From: Pezizomycotina sp. ARF18
Lineage: Eukaryota; Ascomycota
Length of the DNA: 64,000 nt
Direction: 5' to 3'
Assembly: GCA_002224055.1 (NCBI GenBank)
Contig: AZLU01000057.1
Location: 150,360 to 214,359 of the forward strand
The stretch's first letter is position 1, and each line of letters starts with the position of its first letter. Of the stretch, positions 48,401 to 59,748 are shown piece after piece. A model generated the notes under the pieces. The model was not told where the DNA came from, searched no databases, and worked only from the letters and a program-made list of their open reading frames with translations. Position numbers and translations under genes: made by a program.

Positions 48401-51400
48401 AGTCCGCTAGTATTACAGTTGACCACTTCTGCACCATCCACGTCGCAGGGTCTGTCTGGAGTATTTCTGCGCCCGCCAGAGAAATCTCCACTTCTGCCGG
48501 CCCCACGTTCAATCGACGAGTGTAGAGGAGCGATTACTACTTCGTTGTCCGCGCGAGTATCGAGTGGCGAGGAGGCTATAGTCTTCTACATCAGCCGGAA
48601 TCTCGAGCATGAAAGCTGAAGCATCATGCAGCTACGAGTAGCGAAGGCTCAAGACTACTCAATCGAAGAGTCGAGCCGGAATCTTCTTCTACTGGAGGCG
48701 CCCAGGGGGCTTCGTCAACTGCCCAAGTATCAGCGTGAGTCCATCACTCCACGTCGCTGGAATCTCGAGCGGAGTTGAAATGTCGGCAGGTACGACAACA
48801 GCGGAGATACCACGAGTGGTTCCGAAATCCCAGTTTCCACAAGCGTTGCTCCTCGTGGCATCGACATCAGGAAAACGCCCAAGACTCCAGCAGAGCGAGG
48901 AATCTATTGCCTCCTCTGCGTCCGCTGGAGTTTCAGCGGTCAGGTCGAAACATCGATCATGTACCGGAAGCTACGTCAACTTCGGAATCGCCAGCGGAAA
49001 TGCCTACGAGTAGCGTTGAAATCCCAGCTTCGACAGCATTCCTCCCTCATCATCACAAAAACCGCGCCCGAGTCAACTCTTCCCGATGGCGAAGTCTCCA
49101 TTCCATCGCCGGTGTTCGATCGACTAGCGTGGAGGAACCGATCACCACTTCGTCGCCTCTCCATCCACTAGGATCCCAAGTGAAACCGAAACATCGTCTC
49201 AAGAATCCGCTCGATCAAGCTCCACGCCCGGCGATTTCTACGTCCATTGCCGGCACTCACACACAAGCGGGGAAGGGGCACTTCGGTACAACGTTGTCTC
49301 TGGAGAATAGCAGCGTCGGCGCGCCACCTCACGTATCGAGCAGTGAGGAAGCTATCGCTTCTACATACCTCCGTTGGAATCTCGAGTGGCGTCGAACTTC
49401 CTCCATGAACCCGGAGGATGCGACGACATCGCAGCCACAAGCGGAGATCCTGAGTAGCAGCGCCGAAATCCCAGCTTCCACAAGCATCCCTCCATCGGTA
49501 ACCATCATCGTCATCTCGAGAAATCCCGTCCGAATCAACTCTTCACCTGTCGATGATTTTTCCACGGGTAGTGTCGAAATCCCGGCATCCACACCCAGGT
49601 AAGTGCGCCGGAGTCAACTTCTTTACCTACCGATGAAGTTTCTATTTCATTGCCAATACTCAATCGACGAGCGTGAAAGAGGCAATCAGCACCACGTTGC
49701 TCCGGATAGTAGCCGCATCCCCGTGCCGCCTCAAGTATCGACTAGTAAAGAGCCAATTACTCCCCCACAGCTGAAATTTCAAGCGGTGAAGATCAAAAAC
49801 GCAGTTATGCCAGAAGGGACGGGCTCGGAGTCGCAGCGGAGGTATCTTCGACTAGTGCCCATATCCTACGTTCACAAGTATTCCTCCTTGGTACATCATC
49901 ATCTCAAGAAATCATCCGAGTCAGGCTCTTTACTATCAGCACCGGTTCGTCTCCAGAGAGTAGCAGCATCCCGCGCCATCCAAGTATCGACTAGGAGGAA
50001 CCTATCGTGTCGACGTCCGCTGGGATCTCGAGTGAAATCGAAACATCGTCAGCGATCCAGGAGGATACGATTACATCGCAGGCGCCAGCGAGATCCCGAC
50101 TAGCAATGCCGAAATACACCTTCCACAAGCGCTCCTGCCTCTCTTGCATCGACGTCACAGGAAAAGGCGCCCGAAATCAAGCTCCTTGCCCGGCGAAGTT
50201 CCACTTCCATGAACGATATCCAATCGACGACTCGGAGCATGGAGGAACGAATCAGTACCACGTCGTCTCCGAAGAGTAGTAGCATTGCGCACCCCGCAAG
50301 TATCAACTAGCGAAGAGGGTACCACGAGCGTTGCCCCGTCGGTGCCATCATCGACATCTCAAGAAAGCGCGCCCGAGTCAAGCCCTGTCCCCCGAAATTT
50401 CTACTTCAATTCCCGACGTTAAGCCAACGAGCGTGGAGGAGGCAATAAGCGCTCCTCCCCCGGGAGTAGCAGCGTTGGAGTATCGACAACTGAGCAGCCT
50501 ATCGCCACCCCGTCAACTGAAATGTCGAGCGGAAATTGAAACATCCTCTGCTATTCCAGCAGGGACAAGCTCAGAGATACCAGCAGAGATTTCCACAAGC
50601 AGCAGCGAAGCATCCCAAAACGTCCCCGCAGCGACGACGGGATCGCCAGCGTCGACCTTCGTTTCTCCGGGGAAAGTTCTAATTTCGCTGCCGGTAGTAT
50701 TCCTACTACCACGAGCATGGGAGAGGAGCCGATAACATCGTCTACTGATGGTAACAGTCCCGCTACCACGACTCAATCGCCCGCTGGCAGCTCATCTGCC
50801 CGGAAGCAGCAGCCAGGAGCCTATCGCCTCCTCGTCGCTGGAATTTCAGTAGCGAACCTCAAGAAGGTACGACGAGCAGCGTCGCAGGTACCCACCCGTC
50901 CCCACAACGATTAAATCGCCCGCGACAACCTCCGTATCTCCAGAGCAAAGTTCTACTTCCGCTCCAGGTGGTACTCCCTGCTACGACCAACGTGAGCGAG
51001 GAACCAATCACTTCTTCGTCAAGTGAGGAGAGCGGTCCTGAAACCACGACACCGAACGCCGCCGGCGGGAGCAGCACCTGGGAAATGCCAGCGGCGAGTT
51101 CTACCGACGGACCTTCCTCCACTGCCGGGGGTATCGATGCAGTTACTACCTCTTCAATGGCCTAAACGCGGCGTCATCATCGGTGGCCGGGCAAGCAGCA
51201 GCGTACCGTTACTATCCCGAAGCACCTGCCCTCAGCTCCTCGACCGGTCAGGAGGCGATTTCTACGTCTGGAACCAATGAGCAAAGCAGCAGCGCCGCGT
51301 CATCTTCTAACCGCGTTTCTACTGGGTACCACTCGTCACGTAACGAGCGTTGTCAAAGTAACCCCGTCCTCTTCTGGCCCCGTTGAAGCAGAAACCACGG

Positions 51401-53270
51401 CCTCAGCCGGGAGACAGTCTCTAGGTCGGTTGGAATGAGGGAAGCAGCATGCTGTCATCTTCTGAAATACCCGCGGCCAGTTCTGATCAGATCTCTGCTG
51501 AAACCGCGCCGGCTTCCAGCTCCGTTGAGGCCGGCACTACGGTCTCGAGTGGTCAACAGCCAATGCCGACATCCGTAGCCGGCGAGGAAAGCAGCGGCGC
51601 GGCTTCATCTACTGAGATACCGGCGGCGGGCTCCACGACGATGAAAGGCGCGTCGAGTAGTGTTGAACCGATGATCACTACGTCCGCTGGTGAAAGCGGC
51701 GCTCCGTCTTCCACCAAAGAGTCAGATGCCCCGTCCACGGAGGCTGCCATTAGGAGCTCGTCCGAATCGCCAGCCGTCCAAGTTCTTCAGCCAGCCAAAG
51801 GGAAAGGGAAAGCAGCAGCGTTGCGCCAGAGTCCTCACGCTCTTCGTCAATCGCTCCAGAGACTCCCACACATCGTCCGTCGAGGAGATTAAACCTAAGT
51901 CCTCCTCGAAGCGCCAATGACCACAGAATCCGCTTCGGAAGAGCCGAGTGTTAGCACCAGCAGCGAAGCAGTCTCATCTACGGCGGATCCGGACCCTACC
52001 GGCGAAGCGGTACCGCGACTACCTGCGTAAATTTAAAGACTTCAAGCGCCACGGTCTATACCTGGGTAAGCGCGACTTAGACTCCGAACAAGAGAACAAA
52101 GTACAACCCCGCGCGGTAAACGACTCCCCCTTCACATTCTTCAACTTCACCGGTTTCTCCGTCGGCAACCAATCCTTCTCCTCCACATCCGCCTCCTCAA
52201 ATAATCAGGCCGCCCTCATCGCCAACATCCAAAGCGGCCTCACCTCTGGAAACTTCAGTAATAAAGGCGCCAAGAATTTCGGCAACAGGTGTTCCGGACA
52301 GGAGAATACGGACAGGGCGAATTGCGAGATCAGGCCGCTGCAGAATGATACGGCGGTGTTCGTGTTTAGTAACGTGCCTGCGACGGCCGTTCAGGGGGGT
52401 TCGAATAGCGGTGGTGGCACTGTCAGTACCGTTTCTGTCGGCGGGCAGAGCGATGTTTCTGTTACGGTTACGGCGAGTACGGCGGCGAGTACGACGGCGA
52501 CTTCGACCACCGGTACCATTACAAGTACCGGAACGCGCACGGGTAGCTACACTAGCCCGCAAACCGAGCGCACGGCATCCAACACCGTCACCAACGCGCC
52601 CACAGCCCCGCAAACAACAAACCCGGCACACCCTCCCCGCATCTACCGCAACCGACAACCCACCGGACGCCATAGAAACCGCCTACGTCCCCATCATCCC
52701 GCCGACGGCAACAGCACCTTCGGCCTCTTCTCCGGCTGCGACGGCAACGTATACCTCGACGACCCGCGAACTTCCTCTCCTACCTCGAAAACCCGCGGGC
52801 CGGAAACTGCCAATCCTACACGCCGACTCGTCGTCAAGTTTCAAACCCTGGAGCATATGGGAGACATCGACGGTACCACGATCGCGAACTACTACGAGGA
52901 GTACTTTTGCGTCTACGAAGACGAGTTAACCGCCTACAATGTCAGTAGGATACGCACGCATCCACTGAGGAAATGCCGAGCACGGCTGTTGCGGCGTATT
53001 TAGTGCCGATTAATTTTAATAATTACGCGTACGGCGGGACGCTTACGGTTGTTACCGTTAGTGAGAGCTTTCCGTTTTGGCGCTGGCGGCGTGTAAGAGG
53101 ACCGGTGGCATCACGAAGGTATTTGCGGTGGCGGACCTGACGGGTTGGACAAGCTGAAGAATGACGGTTTGGTGGGCGGTACCGTTACTGGTGGGAACGT
53201 GGAGAAGTGTGAGCTTGTGGCGATGGCGAACGGGTATACGGGTTACAGCGCCGACCCTATGAGCGGGTAG
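30456..53270 (+). CDS. Giant secreted mucin-like adhesin/cell-surface protein
   Basis: About 22.8 kb, roughly 7,500 codons. The ATG at 30456 opens MMADFTLPRRWVEFLVVLLQ with a signal-peptide-like core, and HVAYFVLPAGRTYTLHWPMW follows. An intron lies at 31321-31395. Then come a Pro/Gly linker (PDPKYPPPPEGPLCVIG, near 31560), beta-type repeats (31777-32592), a soluble domain (32740-34080) containing NFDLCLDDNLGYLDPESLEF, an intron at 33046-33135, SFVTSGIVISDSNANIGDTN, LNLAGPMAITHGVLHIADMP and a Kex2-like KRELLKRDD. Next are the ITVISG cassettes (34222-35125), a Ser/Thr/Glu/Pro stalk (to about 51990) and a C-terminal domain (GFSVGNQSFSSTSASSNNQA through ANYYEEYFCVYEDELTAYN) ending GYTGYSADPMSG, stop 53268-53270. 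No terminal hydrophobic GPI signal is visible. Dozens of one-base frame changes occur. The first exon could be a separate gene; it is included because no other signal peptide is found. O-glycosylated stalk expected. Confidence 0.72.
31777..32592 (+). repeat. Protein-level repeats in the giant gene: TGTDG and YTGVDGKPTTVYYTL units
   Basis: Seven tandem units in the coding frame. Two read VVTTVVTGTDG(S/N)-(V/L)-I-T-E-(I/V)-L-T-E-P (from 31777 and 31866). One is a diverged unit (GVDGQFTTAYFTVTV, from about 32035). Four read (V/F)-Y-V-x-(T/S)-x-(V/L)-Y-T-G-V-(D/N)-G-(K/R)-P-T-T-V-Y-Y (from about 32109, 32232, 32364 and 32505), separated by Ser/Thr/Gly linkers of different length. Alternating beta-branched residues around a central DG turn suggest repeated beta-hairpins. 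Confidence 0.8.
34222..35125 (+). repeat. About eleven tandem EITVISG-S/T-TYTL cassettes in the giant gene
   Basis: Consensus (D/N/H)-(E)-(I/V)-T-V-I-S-G-(S/T)-T-Y-T-L, spaced 50-100 bp by Ser/Thr linkers. Copies start near 34228 (ITVIDGITST, diverged), 34338, 34398 (diverged), 34447, 34535, 34625, 34712, 34813, 34910, 34996 and 35062. They cross at least two frame changes, yet the motif resumes in the other frame each time. Confidence 0.85.
39907..40800 (+). repeat. Imperfect tandem repeat of about 215 bp within the stalk
   Basis: Units begin with a form of 'ctagcac...gaaggt...tttaccagtagc' (near 39921, 40134, 40366 and 40578) and close with 'caatcatcaagcgaggaag'-like sequence. Spacing is roughly 212-232 bp (about 72 residues). 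Each codes for S-T-x-x-G-x-F-T-S-S-x-S followed by a Ser/Thr tail. Confidence 0.6.
41930..42450 (+). repeat. Second imperfect tandem repeat in the stalk (period about 215-230 bp)
   Basis: Units recur near 41930, 42161 and 42376 with the core 'ccaatctcaacttctgctnctgag', followed by 'actncggatat' and 'cctnnnaatacnc'. In protein the core is P-I-S-T-S-A-x-E, then T-S-(D/E)-(I/M). Confidence 0.55.
47836..48003 (+). repeat. Short-period minisatellite in the stalk (about 42-48 bp)
   Basis: Four adjacent units with the core 'tcgaatcttctatcgactctacgtcgagtgttgccggtccagt'-like sequence (47875-48000), coding V-E-S-S-I-x-S-T-S-S-V-A-(G)-P. Units differ by substitutions and one-base indels. Confidence 0.6.
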
Positions 53271-53557
53271 AGGTTTTCCCATATGTAAAGACTACTTACT
53301 GTCTTTCTCTGACCGTACTCTTTGTGAAAACTCTCTCCAACCCAGAGTCCCCTTGCTTCCTATAGGCCTACTACTTTATCCTGTGTCGGTACATCTTTAA
53401 ACTGAGAATATCTTTCTCTTCTTCTGCTTTTTGATTCTCGTTTCTTTGGAGTTTAGATCTTTCTATTATCTTTTTGTGTGTGATCGATCATCGATGTAAA
53501 ACAAAAAGGAGAAAAATGTATACGTTGTTCGTAGTTCATCATAATCCATATTAAAAT

Positions 53558-53608
53558 GAAAAAGAAAAAGAAAAAGAAAAAGAAAAAGAAAAAGAAAAGA
53601 AAAAGAAG
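53558..53608 (+). repeat. (GAAAAA)n microsatellite
   Basis: About eight near-perfect copies of GAAAAA in the 3' flank of the giant gene. Confidence 0.9.
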
Positions 53609-54817
53609 GGAAAGAAATAAAGCATTATACGTTATATAGGAGGTTTAAAAGATAACGGTAGTGTTGTTATGTATTAAGATTTATTCCTCTGAAAGATTGA
53701 ATCGAGAACCGCACCAAATGTCGTCCCCACAGCTGACCGAGAAAACCCAAAACGCGTTAAGTGAAGGTGAGGCAACCAGACCAACCAGACCCGCGGCGCC
53801 GGCGAACATCGACGCCAGCGCTAACAAGCGCCTCTACGTCCCTTCTCTCTCGTTTCCCTTTCCCGGGTCACGATATATTTTTCCTGAACAAGCGCCACAA
53901 TTGCACAAGCGCTAAATAAACGCAACAATGCCGCTACCGCTTTGTGTCCCGTCTGTAGGCAAGCAGAATTTGTTCCAACACTCATCTTACATCAATGCCA
54001 ATATGTATTACACCACTCTTAGGTCTATCCCTATTCCTCCTCTCTTTCTAGGGCTATGGAGGCCTTTTTTTTTCTCATAGGGTCTCGAATTGCAATGTTG
54101 CCTCGACTGCACCAGCCTAGCAGTACTTCATTTTCATCTCTTGGTCGATATAAAAATCGTGCCGTAAACCTTCCTATACGTAATTCTCAAGTGTGCCGTA
54201 ACAAAACGATGCATGCAAAGGAAGCGGGAAAGAACTTTGACCAGACAAGACAGTTAGGTTTTTATTTCGCAGGCAATCTCGGCTTTCCTCGGGACATTTT
54301 ACTACATGTACCGGGTCTAAACGTATAATCCTTCTAGAAGCCTGAAGGTGTTAAGACGTTACAATTCCTATGAAACAAGCTTGCCTTGCTGTTACTTTTG
54401 TTTCAAGCTACCTGAGCTTTTGGGATATTTTAAGGTTTGTGCGCTTAACGAAATCTAGGTATTCGAGTTCCGATTCGGGTTCGGACCGAGCTACGAATTC
54501 CACTTAGCGGGTGCCATTCCAACTTTACGTCTAGATTCTTCTAGAAAGATATCGTCATTACGGACTTGGATCCTCGGACGGAGGACGAGCGGGATGATGG
54601 GGGGGGGGATCGGGGTAGGTGGACCGATGTGCGACATCCGAGTTAATTCTTTCAAACAACTTAAACGGAAACAAAAAAAAAATTTGATAAACAGTTTCAC
54701 TCACCTCCAAGCTCTAGCGCTACTATAGTTGGAGATGTCGTTATTTAATGGTCCAATGATGAGAATCATGTGGTTCACCGTCGGATCGAGGCTATTCTGC
54801 AAGGTCGTCTTCAGTAG

Positions 54818-54824
54818 TATATAA
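54818..54824 (+). promoter_or_regulatory. Candidate TATA box of the secreted coiled-coil gene
   Basis: TATATAA about 135 bp before the ATG at 54956, followed by a T/C-rich tract (54925-54940) typical of fungal core promoters. Confidence 0.5.
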
Positions 54825-54955
54825 GCAGCTCCGTCCTGTCGTCAGGGTCACACGACACTTTGAACCATTTACAAAGTGAATGTCATTCACGAGCGTTCAC
54901 TGCGTATAGGGAGATTACATAAGGTTTTTTTTTTTCTTTCCGTTTTGAAGGTACA

Positions 54956-57900
54956 ATGCGTCAATTAAGCTGCAGAGGGGCCGCGCTGGTCCTCCTCTCA
55001 GCATCCGTCAGCCGAGCGGAGTTCCTGCGGTTCGTAGGCAGCGATCAAGCGACCGTATACCGTAAGTTCCAATCTTATTGACCCTATACCGCACACCTGC
55101 CCATGAAATACTAACTTTGAACAAGTGATCGGCAGCGACAGCTCCGCCGACGTCAAGACCGTCCGCACCGCCAACCCGTCGGAGCTCGGCGATGCGGGCG
55201 TCTGGCGCCGCGAAGGTATTGAAGCTTCCGGAAACAGTAACGGTCCGCATTACTGGACCACGGGCACCGGGAGCTACGGTATTGCGTTCAGGCAGGACCC
55301 GACGGTTCCGGACGAGCAGGCGAAGGTATTAGTGATGAGGAAGAAGGCCGCGTCCGGGTTTTCGAACTGGTCGTTGCCGAAGGTGGATTTCGCTATGTAA
55401 GTGTTTTTTCCTTCTTCCTGTCATGTTGGTTATTCTTTGGGCTATGGATGGGTTATCCATCCCGTGTGATATGAGATCGGTCGAGAGAGTAACTCGCTAA
55501 CAAAATGTGCTTTATAGTTTCACCTGCCCTGCCGGTGCCGCCGGCGATGTAGTTAAAGAAGAGCTGTTCGAGGGGCCGTTCTGGCGTAAGTTTTGTCTCT
55601 ACTACTCATTGATGTTCAGCCGTTGTGATCCGAATATAGATTCTAACTTACTTTTCACATAGTCTGCCCGTCTCCGGCGAGTCCCTTGAGTACCAGATCC
55701 GCGTGTCGAGACCAGCCTCGCAGAAAGCGGATGCGACAAGGGCATCCTCGAGAGCGTCAAGTCTCCCGCTCCCGAAGTCAAACCATTCCCGTCTATTGGC
55801 GGCCGCTTGGGAAAGAAGGTCCCGTCTTCCGCGGAAGAAACTCGTTTACAGGAAGGGAAACGACTTCTTGCCTCCGGGCCAGATTCAGGCTTCGACCGAA
55901 CCGGGTCTCCCGCCCGTGCAAGAAGAAACCGTCCCCGATTTCATCGCGATTAAAAACGCACCTGTTCTCCGAAAGGATGATACCGGGTATGGTTACCATT
56001 ACTTGCCCAAGGGTGAAAAAGAAGAGCAAAAGAAGGAGAACGAGAAGAAGGACCGGAAGATCGCCGCGGAGGAGCAGAGGAGCGAATGGAGGCAGAGGAT
56101 GGAAGCGTTCGGCGGCCCAACCTCAATAACCTGGAGGGGCTAGAAGAACCTCTTGGCTGCTACGAACGTCCTTATAGCCGATCAGATGCGCGAAGATCCG
56201 GAGGGGGAATCGGAGGAGCTTACGAATTTGCAGGACTTCGCGGCCGAGCTCCTCAGAGTCATCGGGGACTTGAAGCAGGCGAGGCCCGCGAAGAACAAGC
56301 CGAAGCCGGCCGCGGTCCCTCAAACTAAGAAGCAGGCACCCGTTGAGGTTAAACCCCAGGGCGGCGACCAGGCGCAGCTCTGGCGGGAGGTCCAGTGGTT
56401 CGAGCGCGCCGTGGAGCAAAATCTCGTTCGCAGCCGGACCGCCTCGCGAAGCTGTACCAGCTCCTCCTCGCGCGGATTGAGCATGTCACCAAGAATGGCC
56501 CCGCAGAGGAATTGGAGACTTTGCAAACTTTACAGGCTTCCATTCAGTCGATGCCCGAGCTGCGAGCAAGCGCGAGGAGGTCGAACAGATCAGGATCGAG
56601 CCGGAAGCTGAAGAAACCATTGCTCCTCAGGAAGATAAAAAGCTGCCACCTAACCCGGCGAAACCCGTGAGGTTTGCCGCGACCGCAACGCTAATGTCTT
56701 GACCGAGGAGCAAGGGAAGGCGTTAGATCGCACCGCGAGTACATGGCAGCCAAACGGCAGAAAGAAAACGAGAAGAGGCCGAGAGGAAAGCCGAGAAGAA
56801 AAGAGAGGAGGTTCCCCGAAGCCTGAGGAAAAGATCGAGAGGCTCCTCGGGCCGAGGTGCAGCAGCAGGAGGAGAACGCGCTTCTCCAACAACTTCCCAG
56901 GCTGTTCTTCAGGGACGCGCCGATCAGGAATATTGAATGGGGCACCGATGCCAACGAAGTGAAGAAGGCAAAGACCGCCTTCAAAAAGAAAGCCGACGAC
57001 GAGTTCGATGAGTTCAGCGAGCGTGTCAAGAAGGGCGGCAGCCATTCACGCGCCGCGAGGTCGCAGATCTGAAGGACCTCAGGGAGCGGCTCCATGTCAT
57101 CACTAAAGGACTCTACGACAGGGCCGCCGCGCTCAAACGGCCGTCCCCGGCGATGCCATCGACGTGATTACGAAGTACAACGAGAAATCCGGAGAGCTAC
57201 AGCTGCTATCGAGGCGGCCGACCAAACCATTACCCCGGAGAGCATCTCGAAGGAGACGGCCGAGTTCGTCGCCAAAGCCAAGAGCCGGGCATCTACGCCG
57301 CCGAAGAGTACACTGAAACCTCCGAGGAGCTGAAGGCGCGCATCAACGAGCTCCTCGTCCGCTGAGGAAGGAGAAGAAGACTAAAAGAAAACACGGAGCA
57401 GATCGCCAGCCTTGAAGGCGCGCTCGCGAGCATCGATGAGATTACGGCCCGAGCGGAGTCTGCTGCTGTCCTCGAAGGATTAAGAAGTCTGTGAAAGAAG
57501 TTACGGACCAGACCGACGAAGGAGCCCTCAAGGCGCTGAAGGAGCGTATCGTTAAAGAAATCGCCCAGCGAAGAGCCTCAAGAGTAAATCGGAGAAGGAT
57601 AATATCGACGCGCTCGAAGACATGAAGGCTGCGATCGAGAAGCGGATCGCGTCGTAACTTTCAGCAACGACTTTCGAGGCCTGCACGCTCAGGTCGAGGA
57701 GTACAGGGCCTCGCCCGCGAGAACGTCGAAAGCGAAGAGGTCGCGCTCTAAAAACGACCCTTCTGGCAGAGCACGACAGCTGCAGCACAGGCTACCGGAG
57801 CTACCCACGGATGTCGCAGTACCTACCTGGCCCTGCTTACCCAGGATAAGGCTTCGCTCCGGGCTTTGGAGCAGAAAGCCGCGAAGTCCAACGCCGATGC

Positions 57901-59748
57901 CACTTCGGTGCCCGCTGACAAGCCGGCCAAGAAACCCAAAACGACGTAAGAAGGAGAAAAAGAAGCTGGAGAAAGAGCTGAAGGAGGCCGAGGAGGCCGA
58001 GAAGAGAACGGCCGCGGCGCTGGCGGACAAAGATGCGTATTGGAACAGGCAGAACGGCAAGGCTGCAAAGGAGCATAGCATAAACACCGATGATCGGAAC
58101 CCGGCCGTAGACGCCCTTATCGAGAACCTGGGCATGAGCCAAGATGCGAAATCCTGGCCCAACACGATGAAGCGGTACTCATTCGACATCGGCGCCCTCG
58201 TGGAGCAGGCACGGGGCATCGAAGCATGAGGAAGTGATGGCCATCAAGGATCCCAGGTTGGCGCTGGTGAAGACTGGATACGCCGCGACCTCGAGTTGAA
58301 GAAGGCCAAGCAGGCGCAGCGAACGCCGCGTACAGGGCAGAAAAGCTGAAGCCGCCGGTGATCTGGTCCGAGGAGCACAAGGCGGAGAGGGGGGAGTTCC
58401 TGGAGAGAACGAGCCACTACGACCCGAAGTTCCTTCCGGAGTTTGAGAGAGAATTAAAGAGCGGGGTTCCCAGCCGATGCTCCGCGCAGCCAGATCGAAG
58501 ACCTGCAAAGGACTCTGGATATCGTCTCGGGGCGGCATCCCAACATAACTCCAGACGAGAAGAGGGTAGAGCAGCAGGAAAAGTTCGGATGCTTTTGGAC
58601 AAAATATACGAAATCGGCACCGCGGAGCGCCCGGACGACTTCGCCAAGTGGGCGTTCAAAGTGCTGGGAGAACTGGTTTCAAGGAGGAGAAAGAACTTGA
58701 GGCCATCGACAAGAAACACAAGGCCGCGTTCATGAGCAAGCGGCGCGCGGAAGAGGAGCTTAAAGATGCCGATCCGACGCTTACGGTCAAACGCATCATC
58801 TCTGGCTGTCGGCTATTGCTGACCGCAATAGAGCAGGAACTCGAAGCGGGTGCCGGCTTCGAACTAAGGACCAGGAGGACGAGGGGATAATTCGGCGGCC
58901 GGACCTCCTGCGCGCAGCTGCAGACTTTTGAAGGGCGAGAGGACGGAGGAAGGAACCCTAAGGTCGCCCGAAATTGCGCCTGCTGGCGCCTCGCTGTTCC
59001 TCGCTCGTAATCTGAGGCAGCGGTGTGAGGGTACCGAGATCGAAAGACCGGGCGTTAGGTCGATGGCCAGAGATACGTCCCGTCATCAAGCACATGTTGG
59101 AAAAGAAAGATGTACTGCTGAAGCACGAAGGGGCCGCAGGGCCTTAGCGACAAAGAGAAGGACCTGCTAGAAGGAATAAAACAGGCGCTCGCGCCTCCGC
59201 CGATCGAGGGGCAGATAGCGGAGGTGCCGAGGGTCAAGGCCAGGGATTGTCAAAGGTCAGAAGAAGAACTTAAAGAACAAGAAGAAGAAGCAGGCCGCGG
59301 CAGCAGAATTCCGTATCGCGAACATCCCGGCCGTCCAGCCTAGTGCGCCTGCGTCGAAGCCCCTGAAGCTCTCGACAAGCTCTCGATGTACTCAAGCAAG
59401 GCCGAGTACCGAGAGGGCTTGAAAAAGTCAAGAAAGACGCGCAGCGCCTTACGGTACAAAGTCAGAGCTCGACTTCAGTAGAACAGATAACCGACGCTCG
59501 CAACAGGCTTATTGACCGCTAACGAAAGCCGACTCGGATATTTACTGCCGAAGACTACTACCTCGCCAACAGGACTCACGAAAGCTCAGGTAAAGGCAAA
59601 TCAGTGATTTTGGGGATGTCCCGCCAAGCTTGGGATCCCATACGCCGAGTCGGAAAGAGGAATAATTATCCATACGGCGTGTCGGAAAGAGGAATATATT
59701 CCGCCGGCGGAGGATCGCAAGGACGAGGATTCTGAGGGTGAAAAGTAA
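54956..59748 (+). CDS. Secreted protein with N-terminal beta-type domain and long coiled coil
   Basis: Start ATG at 54956 gives a signal peptide (MRQLSCRGAALVLLSASVSR). Three introns are clear: 55062-55125, 55397-55517 and 55586-55662, each with a CTAAC branch site. The N-terminal domain reads AEFLRFVGSDQATVYLIGSD, GVWRREGIEASGNSNGPHYW, GSYGIAFRQDPTVPDEQAKV, VDFAIFTCPAGAAGDVVKEE and LPVSGESLEYQIRV. From about 55690 on the product is highly charged and helical, with heptad-like stretches: KEEQKKENEKKDRKIAAEEQ, TEEQGKALDRTASTW, VKKAKTAFKKKADDEFDEFS, KKEKKKLEKELKEAEEAEKR and ALADKDAYWNRQNGKAAKEH. It ends PPAEDRKDEDSEGEK, stop 59746-59748. About 1,500 residues. Frame changes are frequent (every 150-300 bp). 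An extracellular coiled coil of this length is unusual. The family is not recognised. Confidence 0.7.
59639..59696 (+). repeat. Tandem duplication of a 26-bp segment (period 32 bp) in the coding end
   Basis: catacgccgagtcggaaaga (59639 on) recurs as catacggcgtgtcggaaaga (59671 on), each followed by ggaata. It lies just before the C-terminus of the coiled-coil gene, so the unit count could alter the frame. Confidence 0.75.

Larger units (their letters stand above)
35126..51990 (+). repeat. Ser/Thr/Glu/Pro-rich mucin-like stalk of the giant gene
   Basis: About 17 kb of coding sequence in which the productive frame is dominated by Ser, Thr, Glu, Gly, Pro and Ala, for example SMVETEVSSSSRERIDSSSS near 35900 and STSASKSESGVESSGTQVPV near 38220. 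Aromatic and basic residues are rare in the right frame and appear only where a neighbouring frame is read. It has imperfect repeats of several periods (see 39907-40800, 41930-42450 and 47836-48003). Open frames on the minus strand are mirror images of this composition. Confidence 0.8.
53271..54955. other. Intergenic between the giant gene and the coiled-coil gene
   Basis: About 1.7 kb holding the giant gene's 3' region, the GAAAAA microsatellite at 53558-53608 and the promoter of the next gene. An open frame at 53661-53915 has no domain or signal peptide and is not called. Confidence 0.4.

Noticed and set aside
53558-53608. GAAAAA repeat considered as a CRISPR-like or regulatory array
   Set aside because: It is a simple microsatellite with no spacers; the window is eukaryotic and no CRISPR is expected.
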